Shown here: piece by piece, positions 36,741 through 47,600 of the stretch
Position numbering within the stretch: position 1 is the first letter of the stretch
How the letters are laid out: every line of letters starts with the position of its first letter
Assembly (NCBI GenBank): GCA_001600055.1
Contig: BCIV01000005.1
Location: 248,001 to 312,000 of the forward strand
DNA length: 64,000 nucleotides
Source: Filobasidium wieringae
Taxonomy: Eukaryota > Basidiomycota > Tremellomycetes > Filobasidiales > Filobasidiaceae
Direction of reading: 5' to 3'
Made by a program: the position numbers and the translations under genes
Notes under the pieces: generated by a model
What the model saw: the letters and a program-made list of their open reading frames with translations, nothing else
Told to the model about the DNA's origin: nothing
Database searches by the model: none

Positions 36741-37148
36741 ACCTTGCAACTTCCGAGCTAATATAGAGGGAAAGGGGGAAAGAGGACATGTATAATCTTG
36801 TAATTTACGATATCCGGGTTAATGCGTTATATACATACCATTTGCTTCTGAAGGAAAGCCCATGACCGGTCCTCTGTGCCCGTTGAACAGGAGCTTGTGC
36901 TAATGACGAGACCTGTGAGGTCGACATACTTTGTTCTTGATGCTAGGTCCTGATGATCGGCGCGTGATCAGCGTTTCATGCGAATCGCGCGGAAACAAAG
37001 CCGCGTCAGATATTCCCTTCCTTTGGAGGTCTCAGATCTCAGAGCTTGTGGATCTATCAGACTTCTCAAATCATCGTATGTCATTCTGCTATCGTTAGTA
37101 TCATCTATCCCCGAACTGTGCTTCGTACGACATCGCATACGTTCCAAG
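36741..37148. other. intergenic region between ABC transporter and family copy 3
   Basis: Holds the transporter 3' UTR (an AT-rich stretch TGTATAATCTTGTAATTTACG, about 36789-36809, could direct polyadenylation) and the promoter of copy 3. No coding signal. Confidence 0.4.
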
Positions 37149-37586
37149 ATGGACAACGAGTAAGTGTCATCGTCTCTATGATTGACCAGACTTGTCTGAC
37201 GTGCTTCATGTTAGCGCCGTCAAGCAAGAACCTTCCAACCCCGGCTCTTCCAAATCTCCTCCCACTACACCTAAGAAAAAGACTACAAGCCCGAGTGCGA
37301 AGAAGGCTTTAATGTCGTCCCCTGCAGAGAGTAAGGACCAGGTTAGGGAGAAGAAGCGGATCGCCCTTGAAGCTTTGTTTGAATATGGCGTGAGAGGGGA
37401 GACGAAAGCGGCCATTGCAGAGAAAGTAAGTCGTCGTTTTGCACCTCCGCCAATTGTTTCTGATCCTTATGAGTGATGGTCGAAAAGAGCGGTTTGAATA
37501 AGAAACAAGTCGAAGATCTATTCAGGCCTGGAAGGGCTAATATCAGGATGAAGGTTATGGGGTTGTATGATTCGGGATCTTTGTAA
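37149..37586 (+). CDS. small TP-rich/HTH-like family protein, copy 3
   Basis: Three exons: 37149-37159 (11 bases), 37215-37425, 37488-37586; 106 residues. It begins MDNDAVKQEPSNPG, then SKSPPTTPKKKTTSPSAKKA (the Thr-Pro/Lys region). The ordered part is EKKRIALEALFEYGVRGETK, AAIAEK and, after the GTAAGT intron, SGLNKKQVEDLFRPGRANIR plus MKVMGLYDSGSL before TAA. Best-preserved copy and a good query for the family. The HTH-like stretch is A-I-A-E-K-S-G-L-x-x-x-Q-V-x-x-L-F-R. Unlike the other four it is not paired head-to-head. It lies between the ABC transporter and the TOPORS-like gene, all on the + strand but far enough apart to have separate promoters. Confidence 0.85.
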
Positions 37587-38088
37587 TCATGACGAGAGAA
37601 CAATAAGAATTGGAGGATGGTGGCGATGAGGAAACTGAAGGCGACGATCGTCTCTGTATAGGCTCTGCACAAAATAGGACTTGAGACATGAGAAGCGAGA
37701 AGCATAAAATCTCAATCGAACAACCTTGATTCGTCTTCATCTACTGCTATACCCAAAGCACAATCAACCATTAGCCCTCATTATTGCCGCAAAGGTCAGC
37801 GCTTTCTGGTCCTATATTCCACTCGCGTTGACCGTTAAGAGGCTGTCACTAGGTCGGCTTGACTACGCTACAGGTCAAAAACTTGTTGCAAGTAGGGAGA
37901 CCCTCCAACCTGCGCTGGAAGGTCCTCGAGAAGGTTGGCAGGGGGGAATGCTAGAGTAGGGCAGGTCGGATAAATTACGTAACGACTTCGGGGTTGTTGA
38001 TATCGACCGACAACTTCAGATCGTATAAGTCGGATAACTTGCTACGAACCTTGTAGATCAGCCTCTTACATCTTACATATCGCAAACT
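37587..38088. other. intergenic region upstream of the TOPORS-like gene
   Basis: 502 bases without a supported exon. The + frame 37726-37959 has an arbitrary composition. The end (about 38050-38088) is the presumed 5' leader of the next gene. Confidence 0.4.
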
Positions 38089-41000
38089 ATGCCTTCCACT
38101 TCTACCTCTCCCCCGATAGCATATCCTATGTTGATCGATCCCATGTCTTCCGCCTCGATCCATGCCCAGCTCTCAATCCCCTCCGTCTCGACCGCTTCAT
38201 CCAGCTCAAACCTGGTACCTACCAGTCTCTCAGCGAGACAACGTAAAGCATCCAGATCAAACAGACCTGAGGAAAGCGTTGCCGCTCCTCTTCTGCCGTC
38301 AGAAACGCTTGTTTCGGAGCGAACAAGATCGCTTGAAGAGCAAATGAATGAATTACAGAGAAGACGAGTCTCATCCCCCGATGAGCAGGACGAGTGGGTC
38401 GTGCGGAAAGAGCTGGATAGCAGAATTAAGACGGAGAAAGAGAAGGAGAGATTGATGAAAGGCCTAGATTCCAAAGGAAAAGGAAGAGCTTTTGAACACG
38501 ACAACGATACACAGGCTCCTGGCTCGTCTTTGGCTCCCGGTCTGGAAGAACCTCTTGGGGACAACGATTCGGACTCGGATCCGGAGATGGATCATTGTGT
38601 GATTTGCTTGCAGAAAGTGGATGATCCTACCGTGGTGGGGGAATGCGGTCATCGGATCTTTTGTGTGAGTTCGAATTCTCGTCGACCTGCGAAGGGGTGC
38701 AGGAGCAAGCATGGGCAGAAAGAAGGAGGAGATCATAGAGCGATATACTATCGTATTAGGTAGTCTATCAAGCTCTTCTCTACGCCAAGTTTCTCCTGTG
38801 TTCCTCCTTGATATATCTTATACTATTATCAAATCAGAAGCTGACTTTTTTCCTTACTATCAGTTCGGCTGTATCACGATCTGGTCAAACCAATCTCGTA
38901 AATGTCCCCTGTGTACAGCCCCGATGAACACCTTCTTACTTCACAACTTGGCAAGCCGAACCGGGCCCCTCAAGGTCAGTCTCATGCCATTACATGATAT
39001 AACTTCGGCTAATAACTGTCTTAACTGCTTCAGTACTTCCTCCCGCCTCTCCCTTCAAACCCGAACCGACCTACAAGTTTTGCAGCCTCTATCCCTCATC
39101 GACTTCCTGTCGCGCCCTTTAGGCGGAGTGGACCAGACGTCTTGCTGCGCCACCGAGCTGGCTCTCGTCCAGACGATTTATGGGGAAAAACCAGGGCGAG
39201 GGAAGGAGAAGAGGATGGGGGATTGGAAAGACAGGTAGAGAGAAGGAGAGAGGTATTTAGGCAGGGATTGTTTGCCAAGGTTAGCTTACAACCGATACAT
39301 TTGCAAACATACGATTCTGATTGTCATCTGTTTGGATTCAATCAGCACCTTGGCAGCAATATACACACACGCTACAAACCTCTACCAACGCCTAAGCAGT
39401 TCGCGCAGCAACCCGAATTAAGCAATGTAAGTGTTCACACCTGATCTGAACGTACCCAATCTCATATGTCCCTTATCAGCGAGCAACAATGTGGCTGCGA
39501 AGAGAATTACGAGTTTGGCCAGATCTCGATGTCGAGGTGAGTACCGTATCGACATGGCTGGTGAGATAGTTGATGTTGATGTTCTGTGCGTTTTAGTTTC
39601 TGACGACTTACATTATCTCCCTGTTGAGATCCATGGATATTCGTTCTGAACCTGCTATCCGCCTGCTTAGTGATTTCTTGGATGCAAGGGGAAGTGAAGG
39701 GAGAGAGAGGCGTGGGACGGAACACTTCATACATGGTGAACATTTGCTCTACTACGACCCGACTCTCTATTTCTTGCTCATAGTTTCCATATCTTTAGAA
39801 TTCGTCTGTTTCATGAGAAGTCCTTACAGAGACTTGGCACTATACGACGCAGTCGTTCAAGTGAGTTCCCCCAACCTCTCGTCAGTAACAGGACAGAGCT
39901 AAACGATTCGTCTCATCAGTACGATCCGCCTTCTGACGCAAACGCAGACGCAGACGATGAGGATGAAGGGTTCTTTGAAAAACATATGACGGACACAAGA
40001 TCACGGGCAGGTTCGATAGGTGTGCGGGACCGAGCGAGTGTTGCTGCAGAGATGCAGTCTCTGCGTTCGCCTTCTCCTTCCGATCGCTCTCTGTCTCGAT
40101 CCCGCTCCCGGTCTCCTGTACGAGGTCGAAAGAGATCCTTTTCTGCCTCTTCACTCTCTGCGAGATCGCCCAGCTATAGCCCTGTTCGTCGAAAGAGACC
40201 TTCACCCGGTCCGCCTCGACGCTGGAACGAGGCTGATTATTGGGTCGCGTCGCCTCCTCGTGGAGCAAGACGTTGGAATGAGGATGACACTTGGATCAAC
40301 GAAGAGATCGAACGCAAGAACGATCATAGTGGTAAAGTCCGAGGTCCATCTGGTAGAATGCCCACCGTTCCTGCGCAATCCGGTCAGAAAGCAACGAGAG
40401 GAGTCGAGGTGCGGCAGGCCAACGAGATGTTGTCAAGGGATGATGAGAAGAATGAGCAGGGCCTACGAGCTTGGGACAATTGTGTGATCAATGCAGATGC
40501 ATCTTCAGTCGAAGACGTACTTCCGCTAAATCCATCACTGGCTATTCGTATACTTGGCACCGGAAAGGCGGCACCGGATCCGGTAGAGACAGCACAGCAG
40601 CAAGCGCGCAGTGCAACTCCAGAACGTCAAGTTTTTGAGCCTCAAGAAGCCATGAGCGAGGAAGATGACGCTCTGCTGGACGCCCATGTGTGGGGTGACG
40701 CTGATGGTATGACTGTCAAGAGAAGCCGTCCTATCGAGGAAAAGAGATCTCAGCCTGTAGTGGAGAAGGAAGAAGAATCAGAGTCTGTGAATCAAGCAAG
40801 ACAGGCTCTCGTTGCGAACGCTAAGAGGAGAGCGGAAAGAAAAGAACAACTGTTGGCAAAACTGGTTCGCGCCAAGATGCAGCTCAAAAGGCATCGCAGC
40901 CAATCGCCTCTTCCTCAGGTGGAGAGGCAGCAATTACTTGGTCTGGTTGATACCCATGAGGCCGCGCTTGGATATACGATCCTACCTCAGGGTTACAGCG

Positions 41001-41251
41001 AATATACAGATGTGCCTCAATCAACGGAAAGCATACCTTCCTCCAGTTTCGACGCAATCGAAGCAGAGGCAAAAGCACGTGCCAAAGCCAAGCTGAAGTT
41101 ACGTCTCGCTCAAGAGAAGAAAAAGCAAGTCGAGACTGTACAAGCCGCCGCCGAGGAGAACTCTCCTGACGCACGTGCCCAGGAGTTGCGAATGAAATTG
41201 TTGAAAGCCAGACTGGCAAAGGAGAAATCGGTTGCAGTGCAGCCCGTGTGA
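38089..41251 (+). CDS. TOPORS-like RING E3 ubiquitin/SUMO ligase with RS-rich tail
   Basis: Nuclear RING ligase of the Topors type. The N-terminus is disordered. The RING domain spans an intron: HCVICLQKVDDPTVVGECGH, RIFC|FGCITIW and KCPLC (38595-about 38920), a C3HC4 arrangement. Further exons give ERQVERRREVFRQGLFAK, then ATMWLRRELRVWPDLDVEFL, the linker YIISLLRSMDIRSEPAIRLL, and EHFIHELVCFMRSPYRDLAL-YDAVVQYD. The order RING, W-x-R-R-E-L, TEHFIHE-(F/L)-x-x-F-x-R-S-P-(Y/F)...YD matches animal TOPORS, a dual ubiquitin/SUMO ligase. The C-terminal ~420 residues (from about 39986) are rich in RS dipeptides (SLSRSRSRSPVRGRKRS) and end with a charged helix (LKARLAKEKSVAVQPV). Eight or nine exons. 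The substrate is unknown. Confidence 0.83.
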
Positions 41252-41490
41252 CCAGAGCATGACCCGAAATCGAAATAGTGGGTCAGGCTTTCGAGAGCAA
41301 CTCCTCATCAGGGAACACACGTTCAATATCCAGGAGGTGCTACAAGTCGGCTTGTTTGTAGACCGATATTATGACATCACGATCTTTCACGTATACAAGA
41401 CTCACACAGAGACATCACATCTTTCCAATCCGTGTATAGAAGCACACGTTATTACATTCTTCTTCACTAATACGTTTGTCCGAAGATCCC
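41252..41490. other. 3' intergenic region of the TOPORS-like gene
   Basis: No coding signal recognised. Probably 3' UTR between convergent genes, if the minus-strand open frame to the right is real. Confidence 0.35.
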
Positions 41491-42097
41491 TCATCCTCCC
41501 ACGGCTAAATTGTCGCCTGACTCTTGACACGTAATCTGAGTGGCGAGTGAGACCTGGTGGGAATCGTTGTCACGAAACCGGCTGCGAAAGTAATCTTCGC
41601 CTGTTTCGGTATTAGGAATCAAAGGGGGATGCGATAGCGGATTCTGCGAAAGCGGATGAGGAGACGACATGGTTGAGGGAGGGGTGACATCGGATGAGCC
41701 GGATGTACGGCGAGGTAGCAAATTGGGCGGTCGAGGTAATGCATGACCAGGAGAACAACACGAGTTCCGCTTAGATCCAGTATTGGTCTCTTCTTGAGGA
41801 ACGGGTGAGAGGCAGAGCACGTGCGTACCTCCAGGGAGCGTGAGAGGTGGAGAGGGAGGGATCTCGTCCAGATGACAGAGGTGTTTCCTGAAATGGCCTT
41901 TCGCTGGTCGTTTCTCAGGCGAAGTCAGAATGAGTTGAACAGCGACCGTACTATGATCGACCGCATGCCGCATTGGATCTTCTTGACCGGGTAGAGCTCT
42001 CAACATGAGTTTAGTTGAGTTCGAGTCGTTGAGGTTGTACAGGAGGAGATAGGATGGCGGATAGACCCATCTGAAGCTCGAACGGTCAACAAGAGGG
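41491..42097 (-). CDS. hypothetical protein, 5' end unresolved
   Basis: An open frame of about 200 codons read leftward, without the usual low-complexity look of a shadow. Visible segments are DRSSFRWVYPPSYLLLYNLN, DSNSTKLMLRALPGQEDPMR, AKGHFRKHLCHLDEIPPSPP and a Pro/Ser-rich tail (SSPHPLSQNPLSHPP). It ends LAVGG at 41491. I find no family. The first in-frame Met is at 42006 (MLRALPGQ), but good coding composition continues upstream to about 42097, so an upstream exon is likely; I could not place it. No gene overlaps it on the + strand. Moderate to low confidence. Confidence 0.4.
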
Positions 42098-42786
42098 TGT
42101 AAACCTTAGGTGGCGTCTAACGACGAAAGCATCTGTGCTACCATCTCGCGCTTCCCATATATACCACGGTCACTTCCCTTAACACGCTACACAATCGTCT
42201 TGTTTGTATCTCTCGCACAAGAGGCAACCCAAATAAAGCCAGAAGCACAGGGGATGAATGAAAGGAAGCCTGCAGACTTATCGCGCTGCACGCAAGACTG
42301 ACGCAGAAACGACGGGCCTGGTGACTGATGCTCGAATGTGGCACGTTGCAGGTATGACCACCTGACCCATCACATAGCGGTTCTTGGTCAAGATGCCAAG
42401 ACAGCATGATGATCTGATTCTCGAAGTACTTATAGATGGAATGATTATTGAACAAAAGGCCTTCCCGGACGGTGTTCCTGCAGAGAGAGGCTGGTTCTCG
42501 GCTGTTCTAAGGTAGCCTTCGTTCCGTCCCAGACCCATGTAAGCCTTGGTATATATGTTCATCCCTTATCTGCCTGGTTCAGACATGGATCTCACTTTTT
42601 CCTTGAGTTCCCCTACCGCTTTCCCTCTTACGCCCCCAGCCACCACATCGTCTTGCCTCACATCCTATCAGGAACTGATCATTGATATCTCGCTCCACCC
42701 AACATCCAGGTTCGAAGCGGTCCGCAGGAGAAAACTTTCGCAATGCCAGCTATCGTGTTCTGCCTTATTGGTATCCCCAGCCTTGC
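42098..42786. other. unresolved region, possible 5' exons of the minus-strand hypothetical gene
   Basis: Minus-strand frames 42138-42455 and 42278-42562 (the latter containing ENQPLSAGTPSGKAFC) could be exons of the gene to the left, but donor/acceptor phases do not join cleanly. I see no known domain. The right end is the 3' side of family copy 4. Confidence 0.3.
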
Positions 42787-43156
42787 TTAGTCTATCTGCG
42801 ATAACATCTTCGCGCCGAAATTCTTCGCATCCGGTCTGAACAGATCCTTCAACTGTCTTTTTGTCAATCCAGACTGAGTTTCAAGCGAATAAAGGTCAGA
42901 CTCAATGATATATGATGCGAACAGAGAAAGAGAACCGCACCTTCTCCGCGACAATATCAGCTGTAGTGCCTTTGACGGCAAACTCAAAGAGCGCTGCGAC
43001 AGCTGCTTGTTTTGCGGCCTGCATTTCCGCCCCTTTAGGCTTGATACCCCCAGGAGATTTGTTCGGTGTGATAGGACTCCTGTCGGAAGTCTTTTTGCCT
43101 TTCTTGGGCGTACTTGGAAGCGAGGTGACATCGGGTTTTTCCTCATGAGTAGACAT
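42787..43156 (-). CDS. small TP-rich/HTH-like family protein, copy 4
   Basis: Two exons: 43156-42941 and 42873-42787 (100 residues). It begins MSTHEEKPDVTSLPSTPKKG, continues KTSDRSPITPNKSPGGIKPK, then the ordered part AAKQAAVAALFEFAVKGTTA, DIVAEK. The intron (GTGCGG...CTCAG) sits directly before SGLTKRQLKDLFRPDAKNFG and AKMLSQID, where the protein stops about six residues earlier than copies 1, 3 and 5. The PITPNKSP motif is identical to copy 5 and nearly so in copy 1. Divergent from copy 5 with 427 bases between start codons. Confidence 0.83.
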
Positions 43157-43583
43157 GTCGATATAGCTTTTCTGATCGCAAGGTAATAGAATGTGAACTT
43201 GCTCGAGAGTGAGAGATGAGACGGGTGTGTAACACTTTGTGTTCTGTACGGATTATAAGCGGGATGCATCGCTCCTTCCAGTCTATTCAGAAGCAAGCAC
43301 CATACTTATATGTGCAGGAGTCTGTGTGATAACACGACAAGGCGTTCAAAGGATGATGAGATTAGTGAGAGAGATCCGCGCGCCGGTTGCGGGATCTTCC
43401 GTTTGTGTCTGAACTTATGGTGATGGAGTAGAAGATTGAGTCGGAGAGCAAGAATCCTTTAGCTCTTATGTTTCGATATCATACGAAACGATCTTGAAAT
43501 CCCGCATTCTGCGAAGCTAATTTGCATCTCTAAGGTCTGCCGTTTACTTCATAAATACAGACCGTCACAATCCCAATCTCATC
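43157..43583. promoter_or_regulatory. divergent promoter region between family copies 4 and 5
   Basis: 427 bases between two head-to-head paralogues. A TATA-like CATAAATA lies about 33 bases before the copy 5 ATG (43549-43556). Also contains ATGTTTCGATATCATACGAAACG (about 43469-43491), in which GTTTCG and CGAAAC form an imperfect palindrome. No exon seen. Confidence 0.45.
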
Positions 43584-43953
43584 ATGCCTTCCGAAGACGA
43601 AGCGAAACCTACCATTCCGTCCACTCCGACCAAGAAGAAGTCCTCTTCCAAAGAACCCATCACACCCAATAAATCACCTAGAAAGAAGCTAGCCGCGGAC
43701 GACTTACAGTCTATGAAAAGGGAAGCTATCAATGCGGTTTTCGATTTCGCTGTGAAAGGCGATACACTCGCACTGATTGCGGAGAGAGTCAGTCCAGCTA
43801 TCACACCACAAGTATTCAATATGAATACTGATCATCACCGGATCTCATTAGAGCGGTCTTAGTGAGACGCAGGTCAGGGATCTATCTAGGACAGGGCGGG
43901 CCGGGAATACCAGGGCGAAATGTATGGCGCTGCTTGATAGCGGGACATTGTGA
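43584..43953 (+). CDS. small TP-rich/HTH-like family protein, copy 5
   Basis: Two exons: 43584-43787 and 43852-43953 (101 residues). It begins MPSEDEAKPTIPSTPTKKKS, continues SSKEPITPNKSPRKKLAADD, then SMKREAINAVFDFAVKGDTL, ALIAER. After the GTCAGT intron comes SGLSETQVRDLSRTGRAGNT and RAKCMALLDSGTL before TGA. This matches copy 3 from the first helix to the last residues (LYDSGSL versus LLDSGTL). The intron position is the same as in copies 3 and 4 (phase 0, directly before SGL). Function unknown; small, basic at its N-terminus and probably nuclear, which is inference. Confidence 0.85.
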
Positions 43954-44133
43954 ATTAGGCGAGTTTCGACGGAATGTATGACGGCTAAGTGATCGTTCTT
44001 ATTGAACAGGGAGATCAGGTGGGCCAACTAGACAACTGTAAGACCAGCCGTGTGCGGTAAGGATGATTTTGTCCCACGATGCTTGCGTTTCATTGGATAT
44101 ATAAATCAATTTAGATGGACCTCATCATCAGTT

Positions 44134-44216
44134 GCTGGTGTGGCGCAGTTGGTAGCGCGTATGCTTAACATTAACTTGTACGCATACGGTCCTGGGTTCG
44201 AACCCCAGCGCGAGTA
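44134..44216 (+). tRNA. tRNA-Val (anticodon AAC) with 10-base intron
   Basis: The cloverleaf can be read directly: D-arm GCGC-AGTTGGTA-GCGC, anticodon stem TATGC/GCATA, loop TTAACA+C with anticodon AAC, T-arm CTGGG-TTCGAAC-CCCAG, discriminator A. A 10-base insertion TTAACTTGTA (44171-44180) follows position 37, the canonical tRNA intron site. Without it the tRNA is 73 bases. Internal promoters: A box TGGCGCAGTTGG (44141-44152) and B box GGTTCGAACCC (44195-44205). A T-run at 44218-44222 would end Pol III transcription. In the acceptor stem GCTGGTG/CGCGAGT pairs 1, 2, 3, 5, 6, 7 form (two as G-U) but position 4 is a G-G mismatch. Confidence 0.88.
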
Positions 44217-44630
44217 CTTTTTGCCCAATGTGCAAAGTCTTTGCGGTTTGGCAATTGATTGAATCTGCCTTTCCGTCCCGGGACCTGATCATCAAGTCCC
44301 TTCTGCATTTTTGAGGTATATTTGGACATGATAGTAGGAGTCGTTCGCTTCCGAGAGGCAAAAGGAGAGTGCATGAACGATCGCGCGAGTCGGCGCGCAG
44401 GGCGTTAGTTACTGCGCGCAGACTGAGACGTTTTCGAAAATCTGTCCAAATATGCATGGAACCACTTGAGCGTCAAGCTTACAGACGGACTGGTCAAGGA
44501 CTGCACCGCCCGCAACTGCGAAACATGTGAAATTTTCATGTATTATACAGGATCGATCGATCGAGGTCAATTACAACGGGAAGCCGACCTGTTTTCCTTC
44601 GCCCATTTCAAGCTAGTCAAGAGTATCGTA
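44217..44630. other. intergenic region between the tRNA gene and SIN3 3' end
   Basis: Contains an 11-base inverted repeat, ATATTTGGACA (about 44316-44327) and TGTCCAAATAT (about 44443-44453). No exon seen. Open frames on the minus strand here run through the tRNA and are spurious. Confidence 0.4.
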
Positions 44631-47600
44631 TCACTCGGCCATGACCACATCTTTCTGTACCATGTTGTCGACCCAAGCGTCCATCTTGGTCTTTGCGGCC
44701 TGCTGCTGTTCTGCTACTTTAGTCTGAGTAGCGGTCGATGATACCGAGTCGACGTTATGATAATAATCTTCTGAACCTGAGAATGATTTCGAGATAAGCG
44801 AAACAACGAATAATACGACATGGCACGGGACTTACCAGCTACGAAGAACATTTTATACGTGCCAAGCGAGACCTTGACACCCATACCACTCTTAGCCTCC
44901 TGACGTACATCGTCTTCCAGCTCGACAACGTTTCTGAGGGAAGAAGTGAGAGTCAGCCGATGTTCAGATGCACGAACGCAAGGTTCAGGCTGACCTTCGC
45001 AAGAAAGGCGGTTCAACAGCATAACGGAGACCCTCTGTGGGATGCGCCTGTGACGAGATGTAAGCGTTAGGTCACTTCCGCTATACTAATCGGACGCTGA
45101 CACTCACCAAGGAATAACTATCGATGTATGCCTCCCATTTCTGCTCGGCAGTCTGTAGATCGTCGTTCGTGACATCCTCCTTTGATATTAAGAGGATTCG
45201 AAGGCGTTTGGAGTTTGATAACTGTGTTTGTCGGGTCAGCAGACTGGATAAACGATAGAGACCAAGTACTCCTTACCCAATCGATTTTGAACATGTTTTC
45301 TTCAGGCGCAAGAACCTTTTCGACTTCCATTCGGTAAGCGATCTGTTGTTTGACGCCTCGAATGTCCGAAGATCGGTCCGCTTGAAGCAGGGAGTACAAC
45401 TCTTGACTCCTGTTGTCAGTCAGAATGTTTTGACAATGCTTGATCACCCCAGCTACAACCTTGTCCAAGGTGAAAGCGGGGTAAGCCTTGATACCGTACA
45501 TGAAACGGACGGTTTCTTCGAAGGTAGGCGTGTCGATTTCGCCATCGAAAAGCTTTTCACATTGATCAAGGAGATGATGGTAGAAATGCGCGGCCGGGTT
45601 TGAACCCTCTTCCAAGATTGCTGCGGCGGGATCTGTCAACCCGAGTTCTTTGGCCAGGGGGTTTACTGGCTGATACCCAGCTGCATCACCTGAGAGCCCG
45701 TTGGCGATGTCCTTGAAGGTCTTCAGCCGCGAATAAAGCATCTGGTCGCGATCGTGTTAGTTCTGGCAAGGATGTCGACATGGAAGAAATGGGCTTACCT
45801 GTAGCATGCGGAAGAAGCAGAAGTAATTGTTGTTCCCGAAGAAGGTCCACCGCCGCGGTGCGGGCTTTGGCTGTTCTGTCGCTTGCGAAGCTGCATTGGC
45901 AGCATCAACCGCGACCCAGGTTCGTTCTCCTTCTTGAATAGCAGCGCGGCTGGCAGCGACATCTTCGTCTTCGTTCATCTTGTCGTCGATGACCGATGCA
46001 GCGTCTGCATTCGAGGCAGCATCCGTCATGACAATGTCAGCGTTGCCGTTTGTAGGCGTCAGAGTCGCTTCTGGTACGGCAGGCGTTACCGATTCGGATC
46101 GCTTCCCTCGCTTTTCTCCGGCTTCAACGACCTGTCTTAGCAGCTTCGTTCGCAAGTCGCCCTTCCCTCGATTCTTCTTGCCCACTGTACTAGATCGGCC
46201 ATCGTCATCCTCTGCCAAGCTACCCGCATCGCTGGCTCCATCACCCAGTTCGCTGCCGTCGTCTTCGGTGGAGCCGTTTGCAGACTCGCCAAAGGTAGCA
46301 TCATATTCCGATGCATCGAACTGGAAGAACAACGGGACAAAGGTTCGCATAAACGTTTCGACGCGATCACGGTCGGCCGCTGCAAGGGTCATACGATCGA
46401 GGTATGAGAACGACAATTTCAAAGCGTCCTGCAGACAGTCGATATCTTCAATTGAGAACTTGTACTGTCCTCTTTCGAAGCCGGCGAGCGTTGCAGACTC
46501 GCCTGATACAGCCTGTCGCTGCGTTTGCTCTTTTCGAAGCGCCTCGACCTCTGCGATCAGAGTCTTGGCAGCCAGAGCCTTCTTGTCGTTCGCCTTGAAG
46601 ACGACTCCCTGGTGATCGAGCGACTTGTAAAAGTTCTTGGCATCGACTTCTCGCCAGACCTTGTTCCATTCCCGTTGTGCCTTTTTCCACTCCTCATCCT
46701 TTTGTTTCAGACGGGCGAGAACAACAGGGATGGCCATGGCTGGCTGCTCGTGTAGTGCGGCGATCACTTCGAGACCCTGCTCTCGTCCGTAGATCTTCTT
46801 CAAGATACGTTGGTAGATGGATTTGCTTTGTCCACCAAGTCCCGGTTTGAGCTTCCACTGAGCTTTCTCCAGCTCATCCATCTCCTTGATCCGAGCGTTG
46901 AGTGGCTCGAGGAGCGCGATCGTACGGATGTTCGCTTCGATATGGTAATCATACTCGTGACGTTCTTCCTCGGTCTTGTGCAACGCTTCTTCGTAAGCGT
47001 TTCGTTTGTGTGCGGCTGAAGGCACGGCATCCTCCGAAGCCCATGTGGGATGGGAGACCCATTCGTCGTTGAGGACTTCCCAACACATCGGATCTCTTCC
47101 TGAGCAAGCCAGGTTGACCTCCTGACGACGATAGCATGATCAGCCAGTTTCAAGGGTATACAAACAGGTCGTAGACTCACCGACTTGGGCAACTTTCGAT
47201 AACTAGGTCCAGAAGCACGTTGATTGTTCAAGTCCACCTTGGGTCGCTGCAACATCGGGATGTTCTCGGCCACACCAAGAGGGTCTAGGCTGATCATGTT
47301 CGTGGGCGGATTCGTGATCTGTCCATTGACGTCGACGTTGAGCTGAGGCCAACCAACGAGCGCTTTAAACTCTCGGAAAAGATCGTTGGAGTCTCCTCCA
47401 AGGAAAAGAGCTGCCCTTTCGATCAAGGTTTTGGTATCGATGATATCGTTGACAAAGAGGTTGAGCAGCTTTAGGAATTCGTGGTACGTCACACGATCGT
47501 CGATCTGTTTCTTGACTCGTTCAAAGAAGACGACCTCGTTTTGGCTGGCGAGGGTGCTAGGACCGGTAGGTGGTTGAGAAGAAGCGAGACCGACGTTGGA

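Noticed and set aside
43469..43491. Palindrome between family copies 4 and 5 as an operator
   Set aside because: Short and imperfect, no second copy between copies 1 and 2 that I could find, so it is only mentioned in the spacer entry.
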